DNA of 44,170 bases. Origin: Sphaeroforma arctica JP610. Lineage: Eukaryota > Opisthokonta > Ichthyosporea > Ichthyophonida. The notes beneath the pieces are model-generated. The model worked only from the letters and a program-made list of their open reading frames with translations. It was not told where the DNA came from and did not search any database. The stretch covers positions 13,827 through 57,996 of the forward strand of contig NW_014040110.1 of assembly GCF_001186125.1 (NCBI RefSeq), read 5' to 3'. Positions 11,801-40,625 of the stretch are shown one piece after another (position 1 is the stretch's first letter; each line of letters starts with the position of its first letter). Made by a program: the position numbers and the translations under genes.

Positions 11801-12159
11801 TCTTTTGTCAAAAACTACTTTGCTTCTGGTGCTATCTAAATCTAAGTTTCAGTTTCTAAATTACAACCATGGCGGCCATATTGATTTTCAGACATGCCAT
11901 GTTACGAGATGTGTATTGCGAAGTGTTGGCGCTAGATCTCATCACAGATTGCGAGGAGCTCGTCTAGCATCGCAGATTGTTGCTGTGAAGAACAAAGTTA
12001 TTGACATGAGCGACAGCGATGCATATCGTGTATAGAAAAAATAGCGACAGCTATGCAAATCGTGTATAGAAAAAATTCTGACAGATGACACGCAGCTGGA
12101 TAGACCGTATAATATCATAAAACACACATACTACCACATCGCACACGATCACAGGTGAA

Positions 12160-29984
<17,825 letters not shown>

Positions 29985-31754
29985 GACTTACTCACACACT
30001 TGAAGACCAGTGTGTGTGGTATCTTGTGAGGTTGAGATTGAATTGCGATGCTAAGATATCATGAACTGTATGGTGTGTGTGTTTATATTAAATATGTATG
30101 GAAACGTGCGTGGTTATATATGATATGTATATGGAATAAGAAGTACACAGCAAGTACACACCATTCCCCATCCTTGTGTCGGTCTGCGTACGCAACGGGT
30201 GCAATTTGCATGAATATACACGAATATACTCGCGTATGAACTAAACAACAAGAACTTCCTTCAACCTCAAAATAATACAAAATTCTACTGTTGCAAACAA
30301 ATGGTGAATGGATTCCATTGGACGCCATCCAAGATACTTTTGCATACATTCTATTTATAGATTCCCAGGGTTCTCAGGACTCAACAAACCATTATTGACG
30401 CGTTATATCAGTTTGCGTATACGTTGAACATAACCGAATAAAAATTCAACGTCTACTTTTAAATTGGGGTTGGAAGGGTCGACTCGCGCACAAGAAATAA
30501 ATAGCTGATACATACACTATGACCCTCTCTCTCTCGCGCTCTCTCTCTCTACATAGTAGTAGAGAAAGAAGACAAGAACAACGTTTATATTTATACCATT
30601 TTCTGAATCGCCTTTCGCAATACCATCGATTGAACAATAAAGCGATCCTGCTATATAAACACCTTCAGGCAGCAAGAATCAGAGACTATATCAGATGGTT
30701 CACATGCACTAATACAACCCACGCGCACTTGTACAACGTGCAAATGTCCCTTTGTCATCTTTTTTTGCTTCTCCATTTGATTTGATTTGTTCCAGTACAA
30801 ACAATCTCTCAGGTATAATTCATCGCTATTATATATATATATATATTATATTATAATGTAACAATATATAAGAATATAATAATCCAATAATCCAATAATC
30901 TGATACAATATATATATGTAAATACAATATATATATGTAAATGTAAAATATATATTTATATATATATATGAATTCATTCGGAGCACGACGATTTTCTGGG
31001 GGTTCAAATTCTTTTTTTATTCAGAAACACGCTGTCCTTATCTTGTATATGTGCATGTTATACACCTTTTTGTGTGTAAATATATTATAGACACTGCGTT
31101 ACAATTTTTGAATACAGGTGGAGATTCAGTATGTGCTTTATTCGATTGAAATTTATCTGATTCTTCCCTCTCTGGGGTATAATTCTTCTCTGGTGGCAAG
31201 TCTATGCCCGGCAGCTTCGCACTGAGCTTTGTGTGAACGACCGGCGCTGAAGGTCAATATACATTGCTATATTTGGTATTCTACACCTAAGTCGCTTCAC
31301 TCAGGTTGCTATAGTAGTCATGGGCTGATCTGTGGAGTGTGTGTAGGCTACTATGCTCGTGATTCTTTCGGCTCTCATAGCGTGTCGGTTACTTGTGTTG
31401 CCGAGGAAGTCAATTCCCTACCAGCGTAAATGGGCTTCTTATACTATTCCTCCGCGTTATCAATTAGCATACTGTGGATTATGCGACGGTATGTGGGTAT
31501 ACACTAGCAGTGCACTTCGAAGTCCCCACTGCGTATTCACGTTCTGGTGTTGTATCAGAGAAAGTTCGTCTAGAGAGCGTAAACGTTGGAACTGATCACT
31601 TGCACGGGGTTTGGGCGATCTTCTATCGTATGCACTCGCCGATTATCGCCCGTGTACTACATCAGCACCACAAACGCCATACTTGGACGCCACAGCCACA
31701 CTTTCTCTGTATGTACATGATATATTTAAGTCAGATTAAATAGTCTATCCATGT
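29985..31754. other. Intergenic region between the oxidase 3' end and the giant gene start
   Basis: It holds AT-rich sequence, a CTCTCTCG/CTCTCTCT simple repeat at 30523-30551 and TA runs at 30829-30970. It should contain the giant gene's promoter and the oxidase 3' UTR. Plus-strand frames at 31229-31740 match nothing I recognise. Confidence 0.5.
31137..31142 (-). terminator. Candidate poly(A) signal of the NADPH oxidase gene
   Basis: TTTATT on the plus strand gives AATAAA on the minus strand, about 610 nt after the oxidase stop. A second copy is at 31016-31021. Neither can be confirmed from sequence. Confidence 0.3.
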
Positions 31755-33909
31755 TTAGAATACCTCCTCGTTGAAGATATACCGTGCACCGCCGTGTTGG
31801 ATCTTGTCACTGTACTCATTGCACTTCGTGTGCAGCACCTTGCCCAGGACTTTGGGTCCACAGAAGAACACTCCTACTTGTTCGTTGGCGTGCTTGGTAC
31901 TTGTCTCCGCAAAGATCTTGTCCCAGTGCGGCCGTCCAAAGTGTGTTTTGGTGTGCTGTCCATGGAGAAGGTCCTCACTATGTATTTAGTAAAAAGAGGA
32001 TGTTAATTTGGTTCATATATACAGATGTACAAGCTGGTTTCACTCAATCTTAACAAATAGTTGTATACAAATCAATAGCGCGTGAATAGTCTCTGGACAC
32101 CCAGGTAAACTACATGTCAATCTATCTTGCAATGTATTACGCATGCCATCGGCATATGATTGTCGATTTGATGTTGTTAATGCAGGGACTGGAGTTGTTA
32201 TAATACGATGGCAGTGATGTAAAGCTGTACGCTACGCCTCCGGAGGTCTCGGTTGGCTTAATTTTGTACACCGATCACACAACATAAAACGAATGCGTGC
32301 TTATAACACGCATCTCCATAATATCCTAGTAGTGCATCGTTGGTATCAGACATTCACATAGTGTGATGGCGTTTGCGCTATTTTAGACGTATGATCGTAT
32401 CACTCGATAATTTGTAGTCGGCAGCGCTCACATGTAATGATACAGTGTTCGGCACAATAACATAACAACTGATGATAAAACTACATACCTGGCATCTCCC
32501 TCCGTGACTATATTTGTAATCTCTTCATGTTTGATCCTCTCAGTCAGGTACACATCGATCTGTAAGAACGCCTGCATGCCCTGGGACACCATCTGCAACT
32601 CCAAGGCCTCGATCAGATCCTGGAACCACTCGAAGCTTCGGCGATCACGGCAAATCCATATAAAGTACACTTTCCTCAACTTCATGTTCAATCCCTGGGC
32701 CTGTTGGTACCAGATACTCTTCAGCACAGACGCAAAGGGCGTCACCCCAATTCCAGCACCCACCAGGATGGCCGTAGAATACTTGAACGCGTCTCCTGAA
32801 GTGGCTGTACCGAACGGACCGTCTACATTGAATGTGGGCATCTTGGACGGATTCCCTTTGTACCCAGATTTCACAATCTGGTTACCTTTGGCGTCCCAGT
32901 GACAGCCCAGGCGCTCAGCTAGGGATGTTGTCCAGTCACCAGCCACACGGATGTGCACTGAGAAGAAACTCTCCTCGGGCGATGAGGTGAGTGTGAAAGG
33001 ATGCCACTCAAAAGACGATAGAGTAGGTACCTGAATGAAGATGTACTGTCCGGCGGTGGCCTTGAAGCCTTTCTTGAGCATTTGTATCTCGACTACATTG
33101 GACGGGTGTTGCACCACCTTTGCAACAACCACCCGTTGTGTACTGCGGAACAGTCGAGTAATTCTCTCAATACCATAAATCACAAGCGGGCCAATGACCC
33201 ACTGCCACGCCGTGAGACCAGCCTTCGTGAAGCTGCCATCGGGGTTAACTGTCTGTACTAGGCCGGAGAGTGCGTGTGTAATGATGCCAATGTAATACAC
33301 GATGAATAGATGATGTGTGTACCAGAACACCTCAAAGTTAGTCTTGCGGAGGTATTCGAATGATGCGTTCATCATCAAGAAGAGTACTATACACATAACC
33401 ATTCCTGTGATGCCTGCAGCTGAGTATAGCATGCTGAAGTAGTATGGTATGGGTGTGCCTGGTACAAAATAGTCCGTGCAGGGGACAAAGTTGGGGTCCT
33501 CAGACGCTCGTTGAAAATTGAGACCATTGTACATATGCGCTACCGTGTGAATGATAGAGTGTAGCATGATCATATACCCGCACCACTTGTGGAAACTGAT
33601 ATTCTTATCTAAAAGTCGCAGTAGTCCGCCACGGAATATTACCGCGCCTCGAAGGTATGACACCAGATTACGACACACTGGTAGCAGGATCAATGCTGAA
33701 TTTAAATTCAAGGTTGCGGCCGATGCTTTGGCGAGTGACAAAGATGAGCCCATACATGCTACCATCAACACATGGATGTCGGCTGTCTCGAACAGCCAGA
33801 ATGTATATACAAACAGCCCAATGTTTGCACCCATCCACAAGGCAAAAAAACCATAAATGAGCCCATCATTAATCAGAGCTTGTTTGAGCGATTCCATACG
33901 TTTCATCAT
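31755..33909 (-). CDS. NADPH oxidase catalytic subunit, NOX2/gp91phox-like
   Basis: Two exons (33909-32489 and 31977-31755; intron GTATGT...CATAG, phase 2) encode 547 residues, close to human NOX2 (570). It transfers electrons from NADPH through FAD and two haems across a membrane to oxygen, making superoxide. Six helices of the ferric-reductase core carry the haem histidines: SFHKWCGYM and HSIIHTVAH (H107, H121), then FWYTHHLF and the His of THALSG (about H199, H212). The FAD site is HPFTLTSSPEE and the NADPH site GAGIGVTPFASVLKSIWY. The C-terminus matches NOX2: FGRPHWDKIF, GVFFCGPKVL and final FNEEVF. I chose the MMKRMESLKQ start because the first helix then sits as in NOX2; an in-frame ATG at 34059 would add 50 odd residues. 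No EF-hands are seen, so it is NOX2- rather than NOX5-type. p22phox lies divergently upstream. Confidence 0.92.
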
Positions 33910-36036
33910 TATGACTATAAGTGGATTTATTGAGCTTGTTAATACCGTCGATTCACTGTTGCAAGAAAGTGTGACAAACACTTTATGCACAGAACTGAAA
34001 TTTGAAGAAGCTAAAGTACGTATATTTAATACCTGCGGTTCTGAGCAACGCACATACAACCATATTGTGATAAATCCTTTCGAAATGTTTTATTTTCCGT
34101 AGTCCGAAGTCTTTGGCGTGTTCACGTTGCAATCATCTGTCACCGATGCGATCGTTTCACAATTTTGAGGTTTATACAGTCTCCTACATAGTTTGGCTGG
34201 TGTAAACTTCAATTCCTTCTTTCAGAGTTCTTCGAAAACCTGAACTCGCACTTCACACAAGAAGGAGCATTCAGTGGGCGGCAACAATTCATCACTTGCC
34301 CTTTTCTTGAAATGATTTTTTTAAACTCTACATACTACTATAGATTATCGAGCCGATCACATTGGGCAATGTGAGCGTCTCCGGCTCTCAGCCTCTCAGG
34401 CTCTGTCGCTCTGAATTTCGGCACAAGACTCGAAGACTCTGAGTTTGGAGTCTCCAGTCTCAAGTCTCATCAAGAAGGGTGAGAGAAAAGTCAGAAAACA
34501 GAAAATCCGCGAGGTCCAAGAGACAAGAGTCCAAGACCCGATTTATTGAAATAAAAATAGCAGTGAACCAAAAAAAATAGATCGGTGCGAGAGCCAGTAT
34601 CAAATCAAAATCGAAATAAACAAATCTAATTAATCGCTTGTTGATTTGCTGCCTGCTGGTTCATTCTGCGATCGATAGTAATCCTAAAAACTAGAAAGCA
34701 CCAATGATAATTGATTTTGATCTGTTATCGGTCTATGAGAATTCTAAGAGTATGCGATACGGATATGAAAGTTTCTATTGGTCGTTACTATGAAACTGTT
34801 CAATAGGATCATGTCAATATCTCGGAGTTGTTTATTGTGACTGTTCAATAAAAATAAAAATAAAACCATTATGGAGAACCGAGAGACGCGTGGTATTTGT
34901 TTTAAAAGCCGACCAATGTTATAGAACTGTTGTATTTGTTTTTATAAAAAAGATTGAAGTATGAGTCCAACAAGACGACAACTCGTCGACTAACAAGTTT
35001 CCATAAAAAAATCGATTCACAGGAAGGAAATCTTTTATATACAAAAATGCGGGATTGCAGGATAGTATTATACTTTCTAAAAAGTATATCATCTATATGT
35101 AGTTCTATTTTTATACATACAGCTGTGGCCACTGGACTATGGGCGAGATGGAGTGTTGCTGGGAGTTTTTTGTCCCGTCAACAAAGGTGCGAATCAAAAA
35201 TTAATGGTACAGTGGTTGATGCCGTGCTCGTGAATTTGATTGCTCCCTCGATGTGTTTATGTATTTATTTGTGTCCTCTCTAGTAGCTGTCTGCTGGTAC
35301 CCTGCTTGTCTCACAAGTTCTTCACGTTACTGCTTTTAATTCTTTTTAATTGTAGATGCGTGGTTTAGGGCAAAGTGGTCGCTGTCGTTGTGGGTCGTTT
35401 TCTGTAAATTATAGCAAAAACATCACTGTCTTTTATATATATTTAAATTGTAACTCTCGTTGGGTGGCGCCGTGGCGGTGCGTTGAACTTAATTAATAAT
35501 GCAGTGTGAAGTTTTCTGTCCAACGTTTAAAAACAAATAACAGCAGAAGCTGTAGAAGTGTATAAAGACGATCCAAGCACTGATTTCAGAGGGACAAGAA
35601 CAGATTTCATAACGGGTAATGAGCAACTTTGTAATGTTTTTATCCAAAGTTTACAAGCCTAGCGTCTATTCGGCCGATTGTAAATATAAATATTCTTTGC
35701 ATATCGTCGACATTATTTATTATATCATGCAGACCCCCATCAATACATAAAAAACAAGTAGTCGATTTTACCCCTGCCATTTTGCCATTGTCAATACGTA
35801 TTGGCTTTCCTTCGCACAAACCCTACATAAATCTGGTAGTCGATCATCACGATCTGAAGCCAACTGCCAACACAACAGCATAACATTAATATCTCCTACG
35901 ATGGGCAAAGCAACAGAATGGTCCCTTTGGGCAAACTTCATGGCATTGAGTTCCTGCGCAAGTAAGTGTATACCGTCTATGATCTGCACAATATTTCATT
36001 TCCATATCAAGTATTGTCATTAGCAAGATAGCATTC
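33910..36036. promoter_or_regulatory. Shared intergenic region between divergent NOX and p22phox genes
   Basis: The two oxidase-complex genes point away from each other from this 2.1-kb region, so it must hold both promoters and could coordinate them. It is AT-rich, with a CT-rich stretch (CTCTCAGCCTCTCAGG) near 34384-34400. A plus frame at 34954-35283 and minus frames at 35768-36074 match no family I know. No specific binding site is claimed. Confidence 0.4.
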
Positions 36037-36796
36037 ATGTCGAAATCACCCCAACCTGTGGCTAAATACGACATCTACTGGTTGGCTTGTAGATTTTAAG
36101 GCTTATATCGATTCCTATATATACGAGCTTAGAAACAACTTGCACCTCAGTAGATTCAAGCTAAAAAATAAATATTTGCAATCACATATTCTGGAAAGTG
36201 GAAAGATACTTGCACGCAAGATCGCGCATTGCAGACCCCTTGAAGCGAGTACATACTTGGAGTGCACGATACGGCACGTGACGCCAATACGTACATAACT
36301 AAAACACGACTAACCCAACGCTGTGCAAACCCAACAAATGCCAACTTGTGCGTGATAGGACCTTCACTACGAAAGCAATCGTGTTCTATACTAGTGCAGA
36401 CATATGTTTCGCTTCTTCACGAATGAGATTGGAAGCTGCCTCGCCCCTGCAACTCGGTAACATGCATATAAGAAAACATCCCGTATCGAATAAAATATTC
36501 TGTATCTAACAGAACCTCGCTTTCCGTGCGCTATATTGCAATACAGTGCTGGTGCTCGGTGGTATAATTGTGCTCTCAATGTCTTTCCCCAATTTCTGGA
36601 CGGGTATATACGGTCTGGCGGTGTCTCCATTTATATACGTATACGAATGGCCTAGGGGAAAGATGAAGCGCGGTCGCACATTCCCACGCCGATTTCAGGG
36701 CAAAATCAGCAATATGGTCAGCAATATGGGCTTTTTCGGATCCAATTACTACTTCCGATTTGTCCTATACCTATTGTAAGTGCAGGTTCAGAGGAG

Positions 36797-36831
<35 letters not shown>

Positions 36832-36866
36832 TACATATATACATATATACATATATACATATATAT

Positions 36867-36905
<39 letters not shown>

Positions 36906-37954
36906 ACTGGTGCGTGTGTTTCGCTAGTGTGCACGGTAGATTTTTGTAGGCTGATCCGTTGGTTTACATCCTATGTTATGTACACATTTGCATGCAACCA
37001 CTGTAGATTTAACAAGGACAACCATAGCGATACGTCGGAAGTAGAGCACAAAATACTGGGTTTCGCATATAAACAGAGTGATTGCTAGCTTCGTAAACAA
37101 GAAGTCTTTGGCAGCCATATTTGCTGTAAAATTTAACGTGTATATGGGAGCGACATACCCTGACTGTGTGGCTGTGTTTAATACTGAATGCCAAGTTTAT
37201 TTGAACTTGGATATTCGCCATCCAAGTGATTACAAATGGAAACACCTTTCAATGTACACTGATACCGACAAGTTTACATGTAAACACTACTAACGCATGT
37301 TTATATCCAAATACCAAATAGAGTCTCGGTCCCATGCTTCTTCGAACTCGCCACGACATATGCCGGGTTCTTCTTTCTATGCACCTCATCTGTTTACCTA
37401 CTGAGTGCTGTGCGTGGTGAGAAATGGGTCCCTATCAAGGCACCAAGGAAGCCGGAACTGATTGTATGTGAATATTGGAAGTATTGGATACATATGCCTA
37501 CTTGTTGCAAGGCAGAGATCGCTTATGTATATTGATGGGCATATCACAGATATCTACACAATATATTCATGTATCTGTATGTATGCAAGTATGGGCTTTT
37601 ATGTTGCATTTGTATGTTGATGAATATAGCATTTATATGTATAAATACACATATTAAGAACTTGTATGTATATACATAACAAATGTGTGCTTATGTATAA
37701 ACACGTGTTTGAGTATGTATAACCTCTCACCGACATCTCTGTAGCCTCGTACCAGGTCGATGACTTGTCTAGGCACCTTACTCTGTCCAGCCCTCATACC
37801 AACACAACCACCTATACAAACACTATGCCTAACCCCATCCCACCCACAGGCGAAGTCCACCCAGCAGAATGGGATCCTGCCCTTTGCTGGTATGGGCATG
37901 GACAGAAAGGGCTCTATCAATGCCGCACCCAGTATGGCGAGTGCGGGAGTATGA
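36037..37954 (+). CDS. CYBA: p22phox (CYBA) homologue, four exons
   Basis: Exons 36037-36088, 36547-36775, 37322-37463 and 37850-37954 join in compatible phases (1, 2, 0) to give 175 residues; human p22phox has 195. Exon 2 carries LVLGGIIVL and the hallmark YEWPRGKMKRGRTF (human EYPRGKRKKGST), then SNYYFRFVLYLL. Exon 3 adds SVPCFFELATTYAGFFF and VYLLSAVRGEKWVPI (human IYLLAAVRGEQWTPI). p22phox is the membrane partner that stabilises NOX1-4 enzymes. The C-terminal tail (AKSTQQNGILPF...) has no PPPRPP-like SH3-docking motif. Exon 1 (MSKSPQPVAKYDIYWLA) rests on phase and weak likeness to the IEWAMWANE start, so it is the least certain; another short exon may be missing. Confidence 0.85.
36797..36903. 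repeat. TA / TACA microsatellite in a p22phox intron
   Basis: TA runs separated by ATACAT units follow the exon 2 donor by about 20 bp. Confidence 0.9.
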
Positions 37955-38034
37955 GGAAGCAGATAGCATTCAGTCATCGTCAGTCCATATATGTATACCA
38001 TGGATACTGAAGCAGTCCCGTTATAAGCTGCACA

Positions 38035-38150
38035 TACCGGTATATACACAGCTTATACCGGTACATACAGATAGTTGTGTATGTACCGGTATATACAGAG
38101 CTTCTACCGGTACATAAAGATAGTTGTGTATATACCGGTGTATACAGGTA
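38035..38150. repeat. 49-bp tandem repeat rich in TACCGGTA palindromes
   Basis: TACCGGTA occurs at 38035, 38056, 38084 and 38105, and as TACCGGTG at 38133. Sites 49 bp apart (38035/38084, 38056/38105, 38084/38133) define a 49-bp unit in about 2.4 copies, with GATAGTTGTGTAT between the two palindromes. It lies 80 bp after the p22phox stop, probably in its 3' UTR. Confidence 0.85.
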
Positions 38151-38620
38151 GTTGCGTATAGCGGAGGAGTGTATAGTGCTTGCAACGAACGCTCTGTATA
38201 CCTGCTGCCCAGTACGCAGCACGGTCACGGTACGCGGGCGAAAATATATTTATAGAACTACACGTGTGCTAATTATAGCAGGGCATGTGTGCTATTTTTA
38301 GCACTACAAGTGTTCGCTCTTGGTCGAATAGCATGATCACAGGGGCGTACTGGTGGGGTGGTATGGAGGCTAGGTACGTACGGTGCTATTTATAGCACGT
38401 TTGATATATACACGTGCACGTTACATGCAGTGTGCGTGCGATATATACACGTGTAATGGTATTATCCGTGAATGTTAACATACAGTATATGTATATCCTA
38501 CACATACACACAATACGTATACTAAATACGTACCACAAATACGGATAACGTACACCAAGAGAAGGGTGAGGGAAACCAAAGAAGCGCGAAGTAAACGCAG
38601 AAAATGTATTCTGCTGCCGG

Positions 38621-39562
38621 GCAAAGTGTGGGTCAGGGGTCAGGAAGCCAGGGTCCCTAGGTGTTTGGATCAGAGTTGCCCACACTTTGCGAACACAATA
38701 AAGGATGCATTCCACCAGTATCAGTGGTATTACGTATGCGATCTTGTGCATATACACATGCATGACATAGTACGTGTACATACACACTACTTAGTACACG
38801 TTGCATTTGTGTATGTGAAAACATGGAGAAACTGGCGTATGCACAGTGAGGGAGCTCGAGTTTACTTATAATGCGTATTGGGTTCATATGTATTTGATAC
38901 GCACATCCACATGCAATTATATACACACATACACATATAATACATCTGTATCATAAACATTCATCAATACGTACACGTGTGTACAATAAACAGAAATGTT
39001 GATTATTTTATTCGCAGACCACGAGCACGTATTTGTATAGTCGAGACGGAATACGTACTCAAATGTATGGTGTAGTTGACGGTCGGGGAATGCAAAGTGT
39101 GGGTCAGGGGTCAGGAAGCCAGGGTCCCTAGGTGTTTGGATCAGAGTTGCCCACACTTTGCGAACACAATAAAGGATGCGTTCTACCAGTATCAGTGGTA
39201 TTACGTATGCGATCTTGTGCATATACACATGCATGGCATAGTACGTGTACATACACACTACTTAGTACACGTTGCATTTGTGTATGTGAAAACATGGAGA
39301 AACCGGCGTATGCACAGTGAGGGAGCTCGAGTTTACTTATAATGCGTATTGGGTTCATATGTATTTGATACGCACATCCACATGCAATTATATACACACA
39401 TACACATATAATACATCTGTATCATAAACATTCATCAATACGTACACATGTGTACAATAAACAGAAATGTTGATTATTTTATTCGCAGACCACGAGCACG
39501 TATTTGTATAGTCGAGACGGAATACGTACTCAAATGTATGGTGTAGATGACGGTCGGGGAAT
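38621..39562. repeat. 471-bp tandem duplication with a 12-bp inverted repeat at its start
   Basis: Copies 38621-39091 and 39092-39562 differ at only a handful of positions (about 98-99% identical by eye), so the duplication is recent. Each copy begins with GCAAAGTGTGGG and, 46 nt later, its exact reverse complement CCCACACTTTGC (38679-38690 and 39150-39161). Each copy also has an AATAAA after the inverted repeat. No coding function is evident; the mirrored frames in the two copies are not conserved proteins I recognise. Confidence 0.92.
38697..38702 (+). terminator. Candidate poly(A) signal for p22phox
   Basis: AATAAA about 740 nt after the stop, repeated in the second copy of the tandem duplication. 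It is a weak candidate because of the distance. Confidence 0.25.
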
Positions 39563-40010
39563 ACATTTGCGTAGCTATTTATAACAGTACACGAGTATCT
39601 ATTTATAAAACGCTTCTTTAGTGTTGCCGTACCAACTCTGTGCGGCGCGCTGAAGGATATAGTATTGACATCTCGAGGTACAATATATGTCAATAACTAT
39701 GCGTAAATATATATCAATATATAATCGTGAAGCTATCTTTTACACATGGAATGGTTGAATAAAAATATCTCATACTTTGCTCGTGCTATACCCATCAAAT
39801 ACTTGGCCTTGAAATACCGAATATATTTCACACACCCGGAATAGTTGTATATAATTCCTCATACCTTGCTCTTGCCATACATATCCAATACTTGGTCCTG
39901 GGATCCTTGGTTTTGGGTAATAGCTTGGACTCTAAATGAACGTCAAATACATGGACTCGTTGTACGCAAACAGACATTGGAACTCAACAAGACGTTGGTT
40001 TTAGATATAC
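39563..40010. other. Intergenic, no gene recognised
   Basis: This is AT-rich sequence between the tandem duplication and the eIF4A3 3' end. A loose repeat (CATAC(T/C)TTGCTC(G/T)TG(C/C)(T/C)ATA, near 39770 and 39868) is visible. CTATTTATAA occurs at about 39573 and 39599. Confidence 0.5.
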
Positions 40011-40016
40011 TTTATT
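40011..40016 (-). terminator. Candidate poly(A) signal of eIF4A3
   Basis: TTTATT on the plus strand reads AATAAA on the minus strand, about 610 nt past the eIF4A3 stop. Confidence 0.4.
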
Positions 40017-40601
40017 GATTCAAGTAGGCAGGTGTACCTCAGCACTGCTACACGCATGATATGTTGTGCATGCTTGCAAATGTGTCCCGAGGGTGTGTCT
40101 GTGTCTGTGTCTGGGTATGTGTATTTGGTTATGTGGTGGTAGGAACACATGATGTAATGTACAGGTATCCACGTGCATATACGCATATACGGTTATACGC
40201 ATGCGAGTAGATACACATGAACATATACAGACAAGTCTCTGTCTTCTGCTGTCAGGTGGGTGTAAGTACAGGTTGGTTGGCACATTGCAGCCATCTTTAA
40301 AACCTGTACAATGCCAAGCTTAATCTTCGTATATAGCGCAATAGCACGCATCCCATCTATAGATAGCACAGATCCACCCCATCTATAAATAGCACAGATC
40401 CCAGATAACCGTTAATGCCGACTCGATATATGTCCACACTATCCCACCCGGAATATGACCTTTTTATCGCACACGTGGTCGTCGTCTCCCAATCTATACT
40501 ATACTTCGATACCCTTCGACTACAAAAATCTATTTATATAATACTCGCGGGGCGTGCTATTGGCTCTGCCTGACATCTCGGAGCACATTCCAGTACGACA
40601 T

Positions 40602-40617
40602 GGGGGGGGGGGGGGGG
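40602..40617 (-). repeat. 16-nt homopolymer (C16 in the eIF4A3 mRNA)
   Basis: Sixteen G on the plus strand become sixteen C in the transcript, starting 9 nt after the eIF4A3 stop codon. It may be an ordinary slippage tract or a poly(C)-binding protein site (inference). Confidence 0.85.
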
Positions 40618-40625
40618 TTGGCGGC

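Noticed and set aside
31229-31743. Overlapping plus-strand frames before the oxidase 3' end
   Set aside because: There is no recognisable domain, consistent frame or splice structure.
35768-36074. Minus-strand frames overlapping p22phox exon 1
   Set aside because: No family resemblance; they overlap the better-supported plus-strand exon and the shared upstream region.
38386-39693. Mirrored 88-133-codon frames in the tandem duplication
   Set aside because: They recur only because the DNA is duplicated; composition is His/Tyr/Val-rich from CA/TA-rich sequence and no start or domain is convincing.
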